Shown: one piece after another, positions 26,829 through 36,168 of the stretch
How the letters are laid out: every line of letters starts with the position of its first letter
How positions within the stretch are numbered: the first letter of the stretch is position 1
Assembly (NCBI RefSeq): GCF_014654785.1
Contig: NZ_BNBD01000002.1
Span: 558,001-622,000 of the forward strand
Source: Streptomyces mashuensis
Lineage (GTDB): Bacteria > Actinomycetota > Actinomycetes > Streptomycetales > Streptomycetaceae
Direction of reading: 5' to 3'
Length of the DNA: 64,000 nucleotides
Made by a program: the position numbers and the translations under genes
Notes under the pieces: generated by a model
What the model saw: the letters and a program-made list of their open reading frames with translations, nothing else
What the model was told of the DNA's origin: nothing
Databases searched by the model: none

Positions 26829-28940
26829 GTGCCATCTGCCGGAACAGCACCCCGCCGAGCCGTACAGCTCGCGGCGCTGCTCGCCATGCTGGCGTTCTTC
26901 GCCGCCCAGCTCGTCGGCGCACTCCTGCCCGACGTGCCGACCCTCATCACCGCCACGGCGGCGGGCCTCGCGCTCGACCTCTATCTGCAGCACCGCGACC
27001 CGGGCCTGGTCGCCGTCCTGAACAAGATCCGCTTCGACGTCATGGTGCGGCAGCTGCTGCGCGACATGCTCGTCGTGATCGGGCTGGTCCGGCTGAACGG
27101 CGACGGCTCCCTGACCGGCTACGCGCCGGTCGTCGCCGCCCTCGTGCTGTTCTACGGCGCCCACCTCGCCTGCCAGGCCGTCGCGATCCTGGTCCGCCGC
27201 AGCCGTACGCTGCCGTTCCTCACCCGGAACATCGACGCGTCCGGGCTGCACCTGACCGCCGCCCCGCCGCGCCTGCTGGCCCGCCAGCACGGCCGCCGGC
27301 TGCTGCGCTTCGCCGTCCCCGCGACGGCGGGCCTGCTGGTGACGGCGGGCACGCACCGGACCGTCTGGGCCCTCGCGGGCGCGGGCGTCGCGCTGCTGCT
27401 GGCCGCCGCCGGCACCGTCCACCTCGCCACGTGGCTGCTGCCGAAGAAGCGCGTCGCCACCGAGCAGCAGGCCCTGGCCTGGCTCGACGCCTGGCTGGCC
27501 GACTACCGGCCCACCGTCGGCATGTACTTCTCCGGCGGCACCACCTCCGCCTACCAGGCCAACATGTGGCTCTCCACGCTGGCCGCGCTCGACGGCAACC
27601 CGCTGATCGTGCTGCGCGAGCGGTTCATGATGCAGAAGATCGAGGCCACGGACGTGCCGGTCATCTGCATCCCCAAGGTCCACCACCTGATGGCCCTGGA
27701 GAAGTCCTCGCTGAAGCTGATGCTGCACCCCGCGAACTCGGGCAAGACCTCGCAGGTGCTGCGCATGCCGTCGATCAAGCACGCCTTCATCAACCACGGC
27801 GAGAGCGACAAGCTCTCCAGCTGCAACCCGTACTCCAAGGCGTACGACGAGATCTGGGTCGCCGGCCCCGCCGCCCGCGAGCGCTACCAGCTCGCCGACA
27901 TCGGCGTCGAGGACAAGGACGTCGTCGAGGTCGGCCGGCCCCAGCTGGCGCCGATCCGGCCGTCCGCCGGCGCCCCCGCGGGCGCCTTCACCACGGTGCT
28001 GTACGCCCCCACGTGGGAGGGCTGGGACGGCAACCCCGGCAACACCTCGGTGATCCTCGCCGGCGAGAACATCGTCCGCGCCCTCCTCGCCGACCCGGGC
28101 GTCCGGCTGCTCTACAAGCCGCACCCCATGACGGGCTCCGTCGACCCGCGCGCCGGCCGCGCCAACGAGCGCATCCAGGCCATGATCCGCGAGGCCAACA
28201 CGGGCCGCTCCGGCCCCCGCCCCGGCCCCGAGGCCGCCGCCGAGCTGGCCCGCCGCACGGTGGAGCTCGACCGGCTCACCACCAGCACCTTCCGCGACAG
28301 CGCCGACGAGATCGAGCGCATGCTGCTCCAGTCCACCCCGGACAAGGGCAACGCGGAGGCCGTGGAGGCCGCGACGACGGCCTGGGAGGACGCCTACTGG
28401 GCGTCGCTGCCCGAGTGGGAGCACCAGATCATCACGGACGCGCGGCCCGCGCTGTTCAGCTGCTTCAACCGGTCCGACCTGCTGATCTCCGACGTGTCCA
28501 GCGTGGTCTCCGACTGGCTGACCAGTGAGAAGCCGTACGCCGTGGCCAACACCAGCGGCATGGGCGAGGAGGAGTTCCGGGCGAACTTCCCGACCGTCTC
28601 CGCGGCCACCATCCTGACGCCGGAGGCGGCGGGCGTGACGGAGCTGCTGGCCGCCGTCCGCGACCCGCGCCAGGACGCGCTGGCGGAGGCACGGGCCGAG
28701 CTGAAGGTCCAGCTGCTGGGCCCGGCCGACCCGCCGTCGCTGGTGCGCTTCAACGCGGCCGCGCTGGCGCTGGCGGCCAAGGCGGACGAGCGCCGCGCCC
28801 GGATGGAGGCCCGCGCCTCCGAGATCCCGGCCCCGCGCCTGGGCTCCGCGGCGACGGACACCCCCGCGGACACCCCCGCGGTGCCGAGCGCGGCCTCCGG
28901 GCCGGACGACGCACCGCTGACGGCCTCGCAGGGCGGCTGA
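26829..28940 (+). CDS. Membrane-fused CDP-glycerol glycerophosphotransferase-like protein
   Basis: The 703-residue product has an N-terminal membrane region with four or five helices (residues 10-215) fused to a TagF/TagB-like domain: FINHGESDKLSSCNPYSKAY, VLYAPTWEGW, LLYKPHPMTG and SDVSSVVSDWLTSEKP are the glycerophosphotransferase motifs, including the two His. Such enzymes extend glycerol- or polyol-phosphate wall polymers. The acceptor and donor are unknown, and polydiglycosylphosphate polymer is a streptomycete possibility. GTG at 26829 has AGGAG eight bases upstream; an in-frame ATG at 26775 lacks a site. A Pro/Asp/Ala tail follows. It lies alone between proB and obg and ends at a 20-bp terminator. 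Confidence 0.87.
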   Translation: MPSAGTAPRRAVQLAALLAMLAFFAAQLVGALLPDVPTLITATAAGLALDLYLQHRDPGLVAVLNKIRFDVMVRQLLRDMLVVIGLVRLNGDGSLTGYAPVVAALVLFYGAHLACQAVAILVRRSRTLPFLTRNIDASGLHLTAAPPRLLARQHGRRLLRFAVPATAGLLVTAGTHRTVWALAGAGVALLLAAAGTVHLATWLLPKKRVATEQQALAWLDAWLADYRPTVGMYFSGGTTSAYQANMWLSTLAALDGNPLIVLRERFMMQKIEATDVPVICIPKVHHLMALEKSSLKLMLHPANSGKTSQVLRMPSIKHAFINHGESDKLSSCNPYSKAYDEIWVAGPAARERYQLADIGVEDKDVVEVGRPQLAPIRPSAGAPAGAFTTVLYAPTWEGWDGNPGNTSVILAGENIVRALLADPGVRLLYKPHPMTGSVDPRAGRANERIQAMIREANTGRSGPRPGPEAAAELARRTVELDRLTTSTFRDSADEIERMLLQSTPDKGNAEAVEAATTAWEDAYWASLPEWEHQIITDARPALFSCFNRSDLLISDVSSVVSDWLTSEKPYAVANTSGMGEEEFRANFPTVSAATILTPEAAGVTELLAAVRDPRQDALAEARAELKVQLLGPADPPSLVRFNAAALALAAKADERRARMEARASEIPAPRLGSAATDTPADTPAVPSAASGPDDAPLTASQGG

Positions 28941-28970
28941 CACCGGTACGGATCACCCGTACGGATACGG

Positions 28971-29014
28971 AAAGGGGCGGGGCCCGGGACGTACGTCCCG
29001 GGCCCCGCCCCTTT
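28971..29014. terminator. Bidirectional terminator between glycerophosphotransferase and obg
   Basis: A perfect 20-bp stem around a GTAC loop is flanked by AAA on one side and TTT on the other, so it works as a terminator in both directions, 30 bases from one stop and 15 from the other. Confidence 0.9.
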
Positions 29015-29029
29015 GGCATCCCCGCCCGC

Positions 29030-30469
29030 TTACGCGAACGGGTCGAAGTCCTCGTACTCGCGCGACGCCTCGTCGCGCTCCGCCTCGCGGTCGCGGCGGC
29101 GCTGGGCCGCCGGACGCGGGGCCTCCAGGCGGTGGTCCTCACCGCGGCGGCCCAGCATCTCCGCACCGGCCGCCATCGACGGCTCCCAGTCGAAGACCAC
29201 GGCGTTGTCCTCGGGGCCGATGGCCACGCCGTCGCCCGCCCGGGCACCGGCCTTCATCAGCTCGTCCTCGACGCCGAGGCGGTTGAGGCGGTCCGCCAGG
29301 TAGCCGACGGCCTCGTCGTTGTTGAAGTCCGTCTGGCGCACCCAGCGCTCCGGCTTCTCACCGCGGACGCGGTAGAAGCCCTCGTCCTCGCGGGTGACGG
29401 TGAAGCCGGCGTCGTCCACGGCCTTGGGCCGGATGACGATGCGGGTGGCCTCCTCCTTCGGCCGCGCGGCGCGCGCCGCGGCGACGATCTCGGCCAGCGC
29501 GAAGGACAGCTCCTTCAGGCCGTGCCGGGAGACGGCCGACACCTCGAAGACGCGGTAGCCGCGCGCCTCCAGGTCGGGACGGATCATGTCGGCCAGGTCC
29601 TGGCCGTCGGGGATGTCGACCTTGTTGAGGACGACCACGCGGGGCCGGTTCTCCAGGCCGCCGTACTCCGTCAGCTCGGCCTCGATGACGTCGAGGTCGG
29701 TCACCGGGTCGCGGTCGGACTCCAGCGTGGCGGTGTCCAGCACGTGCACCAGCACCGAGCAGCGCTCGACGTGCCGCAGGAACTCCAGGCCCAGGCCCTT
29801 GCCCTGGCTGGCGCCGGGGATGAGGCCGGGGACGTCGGCGATGGTGTAGACGGTCGCGCCGGCGGTCACCACGCCCAGGTTGGGCACGAGGGTGGTGAAG
29901 GGGTAGTCGGCGATCTTCGGCTTGGCCGCGGAGAGCACCGAGATCAGCGAGGACTTGCCGGCCGACGGGTAGCCCACCAGGGCCACGTCGGCGACGGTCT
30001 TGAGCTCCAGGACGATGTCCTGGGTCTGCCCCGGCTCGCCCAGCAGCGCGAAGCCCGGCGCCTTGCGGCGCGCGGAGGCCAGCGCGGCGTTGCCGAGACC
30101 GCCGCGGCCGCCCTGCGCGGCGACGTACGTGGTGCCCTCGCCGACCAGGTCGGCCAGGACGTTGCCCCGCTTGTCCAGCACCACGGTGCCGTCCGGCACG
30201 GGCAGCACCAGGTCCGTGCCGTCCTTGCCGGAGCGGTGGCCGCCCTCGCCGGGCTTGCCGTTGGTGGCCTTGCGGTGGGGGCTGTGGTGGTACTCGAGCA
30301 GGGTGGTGACGGACTGGTCGACGACCAGGGTCACGTCACCGCCACGGCCGCCGTTGCCGCCGTCCGGGCCGCCGAGCGGCTTGAACTTCTCACGGTGGAC
30401 GGAGGCACAGCCGTGGCCTCCGTTACCCGCGGCGACATGCAGCTCGACGCGGTCCACGAAGGTGGTCAT
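29030..30469 (-). CDS. obgE: GTPase Obg
   Basis: Obg is an essential GTPase in late 50S assembly and, in Streptomyces, linked to the onset of aerial growth. The 479-residue product has the Gly-rich Obg fold ([18 protein letters not shown] ... [10 protein letters not shown]), the G domain with G1 [11 protein letters not shown]3 DVPGLI, G4 NKVDIP, then an OCT domain and an acidic tail ending DFDPFA. ATG at 30469. It is the last gene of the rplU-rpmA-obg order, separated from rpmA by a hairpin at 30518-30562. Confidence 0.97.
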   Translation of the reverse strand: MTTFVDRVELHVAAGNGGHGCASVHREKFKPLGGPDGGNGGRGGDVTLVVDQSVTTLLEYHHSPHRKATNGKPGEGGHRSGKDGTDLVLPVPDGTVVLDKRGNVLADLVGEGTTYVAAQGGRGGLGNAALASARRKAPGFALLGEPGQTQDIVLELKTVADVALVGYPSAGKSSLISVLSAAKPKIADYPFTTLVPNLGVVTAGATVYTIADVPGLIPGASQGKGLGLEFLRHVERCSVLVHVLDTATLESDRDPVTDLDVIEAELTEYGGLENRPRVVVLNKVDIPDGQDLADMIRPDLEARGYRVFEVSAVSRHGLKELSFALAEIVAAARAARPKEEATRIVIRPKAVDDAGFTVTREDEGFYRVRGEKPERWVRQTDFNNDEAVGYLADRLNRLGVEDELMKAGARAGDGVAIGPEDNAVVFDWEPSMAAGAEMLGRRGEDHRLEAPRPAAQRRRDREAERDEASREYEDFDPFA

Positions 30470-30517
30470 AGCGGTGTGCCTCCAGAGGTGAGGGGAATTG
30501 TCAGTGGTGTAACGCGG

Positions 30518-30562
30518 CGAGGGCGGCCCCGCTTCCCCGCAGGGAAGGGAGGTCCGCCCTCG
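30518..30562 (-). terminator. Hairpin between rpmA and obg
   Basis: CGAGGGCGG (30518-30526) pairs with CCGCCCTCG (30554-30562); inside is GCTTCCC/GGGAAG(G). It lies 45 bases past the rpmA stop and about 50 before obg, and may partly terminate the ribosomal-protein transcript. Confidence 0.55.
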
Positions 30563-30607
30563 TGTGTCGCTGTCGCTCTACAGCGCCATGATCAGCAGGA
30601 ACGCAGA

Positions 30608-30862
30608 TCAGGCAACCGGAACGATGTTGACGACCTTGCGGCCACGGTGGGTGCCGAACTGCACCGCACCGGCCTGCAGCGCGAACAGGGTGTCGTCGCC
30701 ACCGCGACCGACACCGGCACCCGGGTGGAAGTGGGTGCCGCGCTGACGGACCAGGATCTCACCGGCGTTGACGACCTGACCGCCGAAGCGCTTCACGCCG
30801 AGCCGCTGAGCGTTGGAGTCGCGACCGTTCCGGGTGGACGATGCGCCCTTCTTGTGTGCCAT
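30608..30862 (-). CDS. rpmA: 50S ribosomal protein L27
   Basis: An 84-residue basic protein at the peptidyl-transferase centre. [20 protein letters not shown] and [18 protein letters not shown] are the L27 signatures. The N-terminus is direct, without the cleaved extension found in Firmicutes. It is 21 bases downstream of rplU. Confidence 0.98.
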   Translation of the reverse strand: MAHKKGASSTRNGRDSNAQRLGVKRFGGQVVNAGEILVRQRGTHFHPGAGVGRGGDDTLFALQAGAVQFGTHRGRKVVNIVPVA

Positions 30863-30883
30863 GGAGTCTCAGTCCCCTCTAAG

Positions 30884-31204
30884 TTACTTGGCAGCCGACG
30901 GGATGGCGGTGATCTTCAGCGCCGTGTACTGCTGGCGGTGACCGATCCGCTTGCGGTAGCCGGTCTTGTTCTTGTACTTCAGGATGTCGATCTTGGCACC
31001 CTTGTGGTGGTCCACGATCTCGGCCTGGACCTTGATGCCCGCCAGGACCCACGGGTCGCTGGTGACCGCGTCACCGTCGACGACGAGCAGCGTCGAGAGC
31101 TCGACCTGGTCGCCCACCTTGCCGTCGGAAATCTTGTCAACCTCGACGATGTCGCCGACAGCCACCTTGTGCTGACGACCGCCGCTACGCACAACTGCGT
31201 ACAC
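30884..31204 (-). CDS. rplU: 50S ribosomal protein L21
   Basis: The 106-residue product begins (GTG) [17 protein letters not shown] and ends with the L21 block [20 protein letters not shown] followed by [11 protein letters not shown]. It is the first gene of the rplU-rpmA-obg unit. The upstream 275 bases contain no gene but several stems (see 31247-31317), a candidate autoregulatory leader. Confidence 0.98.
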   Translation of the reverse strand: MYAVVRSGGRQHKVAVGDIVEVDKISDGKVGDQVELSTLLVVDGDAVTSDPWVLAGIKVQAEIVDHHKGAKIDILKYKNKTGYRKRIGHRQQYTALKITAIPSAAK

Positions 31205-31246
31205 GCGGATCTCACTCTCTCGCTAGTAACGGGACCTCTGACGCCA

Positions 31247-31317
31247 GCCGCTCGCACGGCCCAGAAGGGCCATGACTGTCCGGACGGACGAGCGGCCTCC
31301 CCCGGCGTAACCGGGGG
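31247..31317 (-). promoter_or_regulatory. Structured leader of rplU, candidate ribosomal-protein-responsive RNA
   Basis: GCCGCTCG (31247-31254) pairs with CGAGCGGC (31289-31296), enclosing GGCCC-AGAA-GGGCC (31258-31271) and the self-complementary GTCCGGAC (31278-31285), so a three-way junction can form. A separate stem CCCCCGG/CCGGGGG precedes it (31298-31317). All are within 115 bases of rplU in the transcribed direction. This is a structural inference from pairing alone. Confidence 0.45.
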
Positions 31318-31407
31318 GTGTTTGCTCAGACGGTTGACGTCGTACAGACGCCGACCGTCAAGGTTACGGGCCCTTGACCAGGGGGTCAAACCGGGCCCTT
31401 CACCGGG

Positions 31408-31459
31408 GCGCCGGGACGGCCGTACGGGTCGTTCCCGATCCGTACGGCCGCCCCGGCGC
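31408..31459 (-). terminator. rne terminator
   Basis: GCGCCGGG and CGGCCGTACGG on one arm pair with CCGTACGGCCG and CCCGGCGC on the other, with one bulge on each arm and a short loop. It starts 23 bases past the rne stop. Confidence 0.75.
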
Positions 31460-31481
31460 TACGTGTCGCGGGCGGTGCCGC

Positions 31482-34400
31482 TCAGTCCTCGGAGGAGGAC
31501 TCGGCGGCCGGGGCCGCCTTCTTCGCCGCCTTCTTGGCCGCCGTCTTCTTCGTGGCGGCCTTCTTTGCGGTGCCAGCCGTGGCGGCCTTCTTGGCGGTCG
31601 TCTTCGCCGCGGTCTTCTTGGCCGCCGCCTTCTTCGTGGTGGCCTTCTTGGCCGCCGTCTTGGTGGCGGCCTTCTTGGCGGTCTTGCGCGCCGTCTTCTT
31701 GGCCGGGGCCGCCTCCTCGGCGGCCTCGCCCTCGACGGCGGGCTCCACGACGGGCTCCTCCGCCGGCGTCATGACCTCGACGTCGGCCTCGGCCACCACC
31801 ACGGGCTCCTCCGCCGGCGCCTCGGCCCTGGCCGGGGCGCTGACGACCACCACGGCCGCCTCGGCGTCCGCGGGCGAGCCCGCGGGGGCGGACACCCGGC
31901 GGGTGACACGGCGGCGCGCACGGGCCGGCGCAGCCGGCTCGGGGGCGGCCTCGGGCGTCACCTCGGGCTCGGCGACCGGCTCGGGAGCGGCCTCCGGCTC
32001 CGGCGCGGCCTCCACCACGGGCTCCGGCACGGCCACCGGCTCCGGCTCGGGGGCCGTCTCCGGCTCCGCGGCCTTCGGCGCACCCGCCGGGGCCGTGGCC
32101 TTACGGGTCGCCCGGCGCCGCGTACGGCCGCGCCTGGCGGCCGCCTCGGCCTCCGCCGGGCTGCCGAACCACTCCTCCTCGGCGGGCTCCGTCACGGGCT
32201 CGGCCTCCGCCGGCGCCTCGGTGACGGCCTCCACGACGACGGACGGCTCCACGGCCGGCTCGACCACGGACTGCTCCGGCGCGGCCTCGGCCGCCGCCTT
32301 GCCCCGCTTCCGGGCGCGCTTGCCGCCGCCACCGCCGCCGCCCGTGGCGGACGGCTGGTCCATGTGGACGATCAGGCCGCGGCCGTTGCAGTGCACGCAC
32401 TGCTCGGAGAACGACTCCAGCAGGCCTTGGCCGACCCGCTTGCGGGTCATCTGGACCAGGCCCAGCGACGTCACCTCGGCGACCTGGTGCTTCGTACGGT
32501 CCCGGCCCAGGCACTCCAGCAGGCGCCGCAGCACCAGGTCCCGGTTGGACTCCAGCACCATGTCGATGAAGTCGATCACGATGATGCCGCCGAGGTCGCG
32601 CAGCCGCAGCTGGCGCACGATCTCCTCGGCCGCCTCCAGGTTGTTCCTGGTGACCGTCTCCTCCAGGTTGCCGCCCTGGCCGGTGAACTTGCCGGTGTTG
32701 ACGTCGATGACGACCATCGCCTCGGTCCGGTCGATCACCAGCGAGCCGCCGCTCGGCAGCCAGACCTTGCGGTCCAGCGCCTTCATCAGCTGCTCGTCGA
32801 TCCGGTACGTGGCGAACACGTCGACGTCCGACGTCCACCGCTGGAGCCGGTCCACCAGGTCCGGGGCGACGTGCGACACGTAGCCGTGGACGGTCTCCCA
32901 GGCCGTGTCACCACTGACGATGACCTTCGAGAAGTCCTCGTTGAAGATGTCGCGCACGACCCGGACGGTCATGTCCGGCTCGCCGTACAGCAGGCTCGGC
33001 GCGTTGGCGCTCTTCGCCTTCTTCTGAATCTCCTCCCACTGCGCCTGGAGGCGCTCCACGTCACGGCGCAGCTCGTCCTCGCTGGCGCCCTCCGCGGCGG
33101 TACGGACGATGACGCCCGCGTCCTCGGGGACGATCCGCTTGAGGATCTGCTTCAGGCGCGCGCGCTCGGTGTCGGGCAGCTTGCGGCTGATGCCGGTCAT
33201 CGAGCCCTCGGGCACGTACACCAGGTAGCGGCCGGGCAGCGAGACCTGGCTGGTCAGGCGGGCGCCCTTGTGGCCGATCGGGTCCTTGGTGACCTGCACG
33301 AGCACGGACTGGCCGGACTTCAGCGCGGTCTCGATGCGGCGCGGGCCGTTGCCCATGCCGAGCGCCTCGAAGTTGACCTCGCCCGCGTACAGGACGGCGT
33401 TGCGGCCCTTGCCGATGTCGACGAACGCGGCCTCCATCGACGGCAGCACGTTCTGGACCTTGCCCAGGTAGACGTTGCCGACGTAGCTGGTGGCCTGCTC
33501 CTTGTTGACGAAGTGCTCGACGAGGACGTTGTCCTCCAGCACGCCGATCTGGGTGCGGTCGCCGTTCTGGCGGACGACCATCACGCGCTCGACGGCCTCG
33601 CGGCGCGCCAGGAACTCCGCCTCGGTGATGATCGGCACCCGGCGGCGGCCCTGCTCGCGGCCCTCGCGGCGGCGCTGCTTCTTGGCCTCCATGCGGGTGG
33701 AGCCCTTGATGGACTGCACCTCGTCGAAGCCCGTGCCGCCCTCCAGGCGGGACGCGCGCGGCTCGCGGACCTTCACGACCGTGCGCTCCGGCTCGTCCGC
33801 GCCCGGCTCGGTCTCGGCGGCCTCACCGCTGCGGCGGCGCCGGCGACGGCGACGACGGCTGGTGGACGTGCCGCCGGCCTCCTCGGCGCGCTCCTCGGCA
33901 CCCTCCTCCGCCTCTTCGGCGGCCTCCTCGGCCTCCTCGGCGTACTCGGCCTCGGCCTCCGCCTCGGCCTCGGCGGCCTCCTCGGCGGTCTCGCCACGGC
34001 GGCGACGGCGGCCACCACGACGACGGCGGCGCGACGGGCGCTCACCCTGCTCCTCGTCCTCGGCGGCGTAGCCCTCGCCGGCGCCTTCCTCGGCCTCTTC
34101 CTCGGCCTCGGCGGTCTCCGGCTCCTCCACCGGTGCGGCGGCCTCGGTCACCACCGGCTCGGCGGGCTCGCCACGGCGACGGCGACGACGACGGCCCGGC
34201 CGCTCGGCGGCCTCGGCACGCTCCTCCTCGCGCTCCTCGCGGACCTCCTCGACGGCGGCGGCAGCAGCCGCGGCGGCCGCGGCAGCGGTCTCCGGCGTCT
34301 GGAACATCGGCTCGGTGAACACCGGCGCCTGGAACACGGCGGCCGGCGCGGCAGGCGCGCGGCGCTGGGCCTGCGCCTCACCGGAGGGCTCGGCCACGCG

Positions 34401-35945
34401 GCGGCGCGGACGCTCCTCCTCGCGACGGCGACGGCGGCGAGCCGGCTCCTCGGCGGCGGGCTCCTCGGCGGCGGCCTCGGCCACGGGGGCGGTGGGGGCG
34501 GTCACCTCGCGCTCGGCACGGCGACGGCGACGGCCGGCCGGCTTCTCGGCGGGCTCCTCGGCGACGGGCGCGGCGGCTTCCTCGGCGACGGGGGCGGCCG
34601 GGGCGGCGACCTCGCGGACGACGCGACGGCGACGGCGACCCGTCTCCTCCGCGGCGACCGGCTCGGCAACGGCCTCGGCGGCGGGCTCGGCGACCGGGGC
34701 GGCCACCTCGCGGACGACGCGACGACGGCGGCCGGCCGGCTTCTCGGCGGACTCGGCAGCGGCCTCCTGCGCGGCGGCCGGGGCCTCGGGCGACGTCACA
34801 CCGCGCACCGCGCGGCGGCGGGCACGGGCGGGGGCGGCGGCCGGGGCCTCCTCGGCGGCCTCCGCAGCGGGGGCGGCGGGGGCGGGCTCGGCGGCGGCCG
34901 GTACGACGATCTCGGCGGGCCGGTGCTCGGCGCCGGGCGACGTCACCTCGCGCACGACGCGACGGCGGCGGCGCGCGGGGCCGGCGGGCTCCGCCGGGGT
35001 CTCCACGACCTCGGCGGCGGCCTCCTCGGCCTCTTCCTCGCCGGCTTCCTCGTCGGCCTCGACGGCGGGCACGACGACCTCGGCCGGCTCGGCGGCCTCC
35101 GGGGACGTCACGCCACGGACGGCACGGCGACGGCCCCGGGCGGGAGCCGCGGCGGGCTCCGCCGGGGTCTCCTCGGCAGCAGTCTCGGCGGCCGTCTCGG
35201 CGGTCTCCGCCTCGGGGGACGTCACGGCGCGAACGGCACGGCGACGCGTACGGGCGGCGGGCTTGGCCTCGGCCGCCTCCTCGGCAGGGGCCTCAGCCGG
35301 GGCCTCGGCCACGGCCTTACGGGTGGTCCGGCGAGCGCGGGCCGGCTTCTCGGCCGGGGCCTCCTCGGCAACGGACTCGGCAGCGGCCTCGACGGCCGTC
35401 TCCGCCTCGGGGGACGTCACGGCGCGAACGGCACGGCGACGCGTACGGGCGGCGGGCTTGGCCTCGGCCGCCTCCTCGGCAGGGGCCTCAGCCGGGGCCT
35501 CGGCCACGGCCTTACGGGTGGTCCGGCGGGCCCGGGCCGGCTTCTCGGCCGGGGCCTCCTCGGCAACGGACTCGGCAGCGGTCTCGGCGACCGGGGCGGT
35601 CTCCGGGGCGGCGGCCGTCTTGCGCGTGGCGCGGCGGCGCGGACGCGCGGGGGTCTCGGCGGCCTCGGCGGCCTCGCCGGATTCGGTGGCGGCGGGGGCC
35701 GTGGCCTTGCGGGTGGTGCGGCGGCGCGGACGCTCCGGCGTCTCGGGCGCGTCGGAGGCCGCGGGTGCGGCCTCGGTGCCGGCACCAGCGGTGCCCGCCT
35801 CCGCGGCGGGCGGACCCGCCGGGCGGGACGCCGCACGGCGGCGGCGTCGCGGCGGCAGCGTGTCGCTGGGGCTGTTCTCCGCGTTGTTCCCGTTGGCGGT
35901 GGCCTGTGCGGCCCCGGCCTCGATGGGCTCAGTGGGTTCGAGCAT
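31482..35945 (-). CDS. rne: Ribonuclease E/G family protein with very long repetitive flanks
   Basis: The 1487-residue enzyme cuts single-stranded RNA and scaffolds the degradosome. The catalytic core is central (about residues 750-1190): S1-like GNVYLGKVQNVLPSMEAAFV, the DNase I-like metal site VIDVNTG and IIVIDFIDM, and the zinc link CVHC (about 1182-1185). The N-terminal 750 residues are Ala/Glu/Arg repeats with many copies of a RRRAVR-x-VTSPEA type motif; the C-terminal 300 end in an Ala/Lys run like histone H1. Streptomyces RNase ES also has flanks on both sides, but this arrangement is extreme. A 195-bp tandem duplication lies in the N-terminal part. ATG at 35945. Confidence 0.95.
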   Translation of the reverse strand: MLEPTEPIEAGAAQATANGNNAENSPSDTLPPRRRRRAASRPAGPPAAEAGTAGAGTEAAPAASDAPETPERPRRRTTRKATAPAATESGEAAEAAETPARPRRRATRKTAAAPETAPVAETAAESVAEEAPAEKPARARRTTRKAVAEAPAEAPAEEAAEAKPAARTRRRAVRAVTSPEAETAVEAAAESVAEEAPAEKPARARRTTRKAVAEAPAEAPAEEAAEAKPAARTRRRAVRAVTSPEAETAETAAETAAEETPAEPAAAPARGRRRAVRGVTSPEAAEPAEVVVPAVEADEEAGEEEAEEAAAEVVETPAEPAGPARRRRRVVREVTSPGAEHRPAEIVVPAAAEPAPAAPAAEAAEEAPAAAPARARRRAVRGVTSPEAPAAAQEAAAESAEKPAGRRRRVVREVAAPVAEPAAEAVAEPVAAEETGRRRRRVVREVAAPAAPVAEEAAAPVAEEPAEKPAGRRRRRAEREVTAPTAPVAEAAAEEPAAEEPARRRRRREEERPRRRVAEPSGEAQAQRRAPAAPAAVFQAPVFTEPMFQTPETAAAAAAAAAAAVEEVREEREEERAEAAERPGRRRRRRRGEPAEPVVTEAAAPVEEPETAEAEEEAEEGAGEGYAAEDEEQGERPSRRRRRGGRRRRRGETAEEAAEAEAEAEAEYAEEAEEAAEEAEEGAEERAEEAGGTSTSRRRRRRRRRSGEAAETEPGADEPERTVVKVREPRASRLEGGTGFDEVQSIKGSTRMEAKKQRRREGREQGRRRVPIITEAEFLARREAVERVMVVRQNGDRTQIGVLEDNVLVEHFVNKEQATSYVGNVYLGKVQNVLPSMEAAFVDIGKGRNAVLYAGEVNFEALGMGNGPRRIETALKSGQSVLVQVTKDPIGHKGARLTSQVSLPGRYLVYVPEGSMTGISRKLPDTERARLKQILKRIVPEDAGVIVRTAAEGASEDELRRDVERLQAQWEEIQKKAKSANAPSLLYGEPDMTVRVVRDIFNEDFSKVIVSGDTAWETVHGYVSHVAPDLVDRLQRWTSDVDVFATYRIDEQLMKALDRKVWLPSGGSLVIDRTEAMVVIDVNTGKFTGQGGNLEETVTRNNLEAAEEIVRQLRLRDLGGIIVIDFIDMVLESNRDLVLRRLLECLGRDRTKHQVAEVTSLGLVQMTRKRVGQGLLESFSEQCVHCNGRGLIVHMDQPSATGGGGGGGKRARKRGKAAAEAAPEQSVVEPAVEPSVVVEAVTEAPAEAEPVTEPAEEEWFGSPAEAEAAARRGRTRRRATRKATAPAGAPKAAEPETAPEPEPVAVPEPVVEAAPEPEAAPEPVAEPEVTPEAAPEPAAPARARRRVTRRVSAPAGSPADAEAAVVVVSAPARAEAPAEEPVVVAEADVEVMTPAEEPVVEPAVEGEAAEEAAPAKKTARKTAKKAATKTAAKKATTKKAAAKKTAAKTTAKKAATAGTAKKAATKKTAAKKAAKKAAPAAESSSED
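35203..35584 (-). repeat. 195-bp tandem duplication inside rne
   Basis: Copy one (35203-35397) and copy two (from 35398) are nearly identical for about 180 bases and in frame (65 codons each). Each unit encodes Ala/Glu-rich sequence, RARRTTRKAVAEAP, then ARTRRRAVRAVTSPEAET. Near-identity of DNA, not just protein, points to recent duplication. Confidence 0.85.
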
Positions 35946-36168
35946 GCGGGCGGTTCTCCCGTCACGCTCCCGGGCGCCGCGCCGTGGTCCGGCCCGCCGG
36001 TCCGCGTGTAGCGCGGTACCGCCGTCCGGGGCGCGGTCGCCGCACGGGAGCTGTCGTCTCGCTCGCCGGGTCCGATGCTCTGCTCGGCACCGGCGAAAGT
36101 CTCCTGGTCAGTGCGCCGGCCGGACCGGGTGGCTCCCAGGTGGCACGGCGGCGCGTCGGCGGCCGTCC

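Noticed and set aside
31374..36011. Long plus-strand Gly/Leu/Arg frame opposite rne
   Set aside because: It is the antisense of the Ala/Glu/Arg repeats; periodicity comes from rne.
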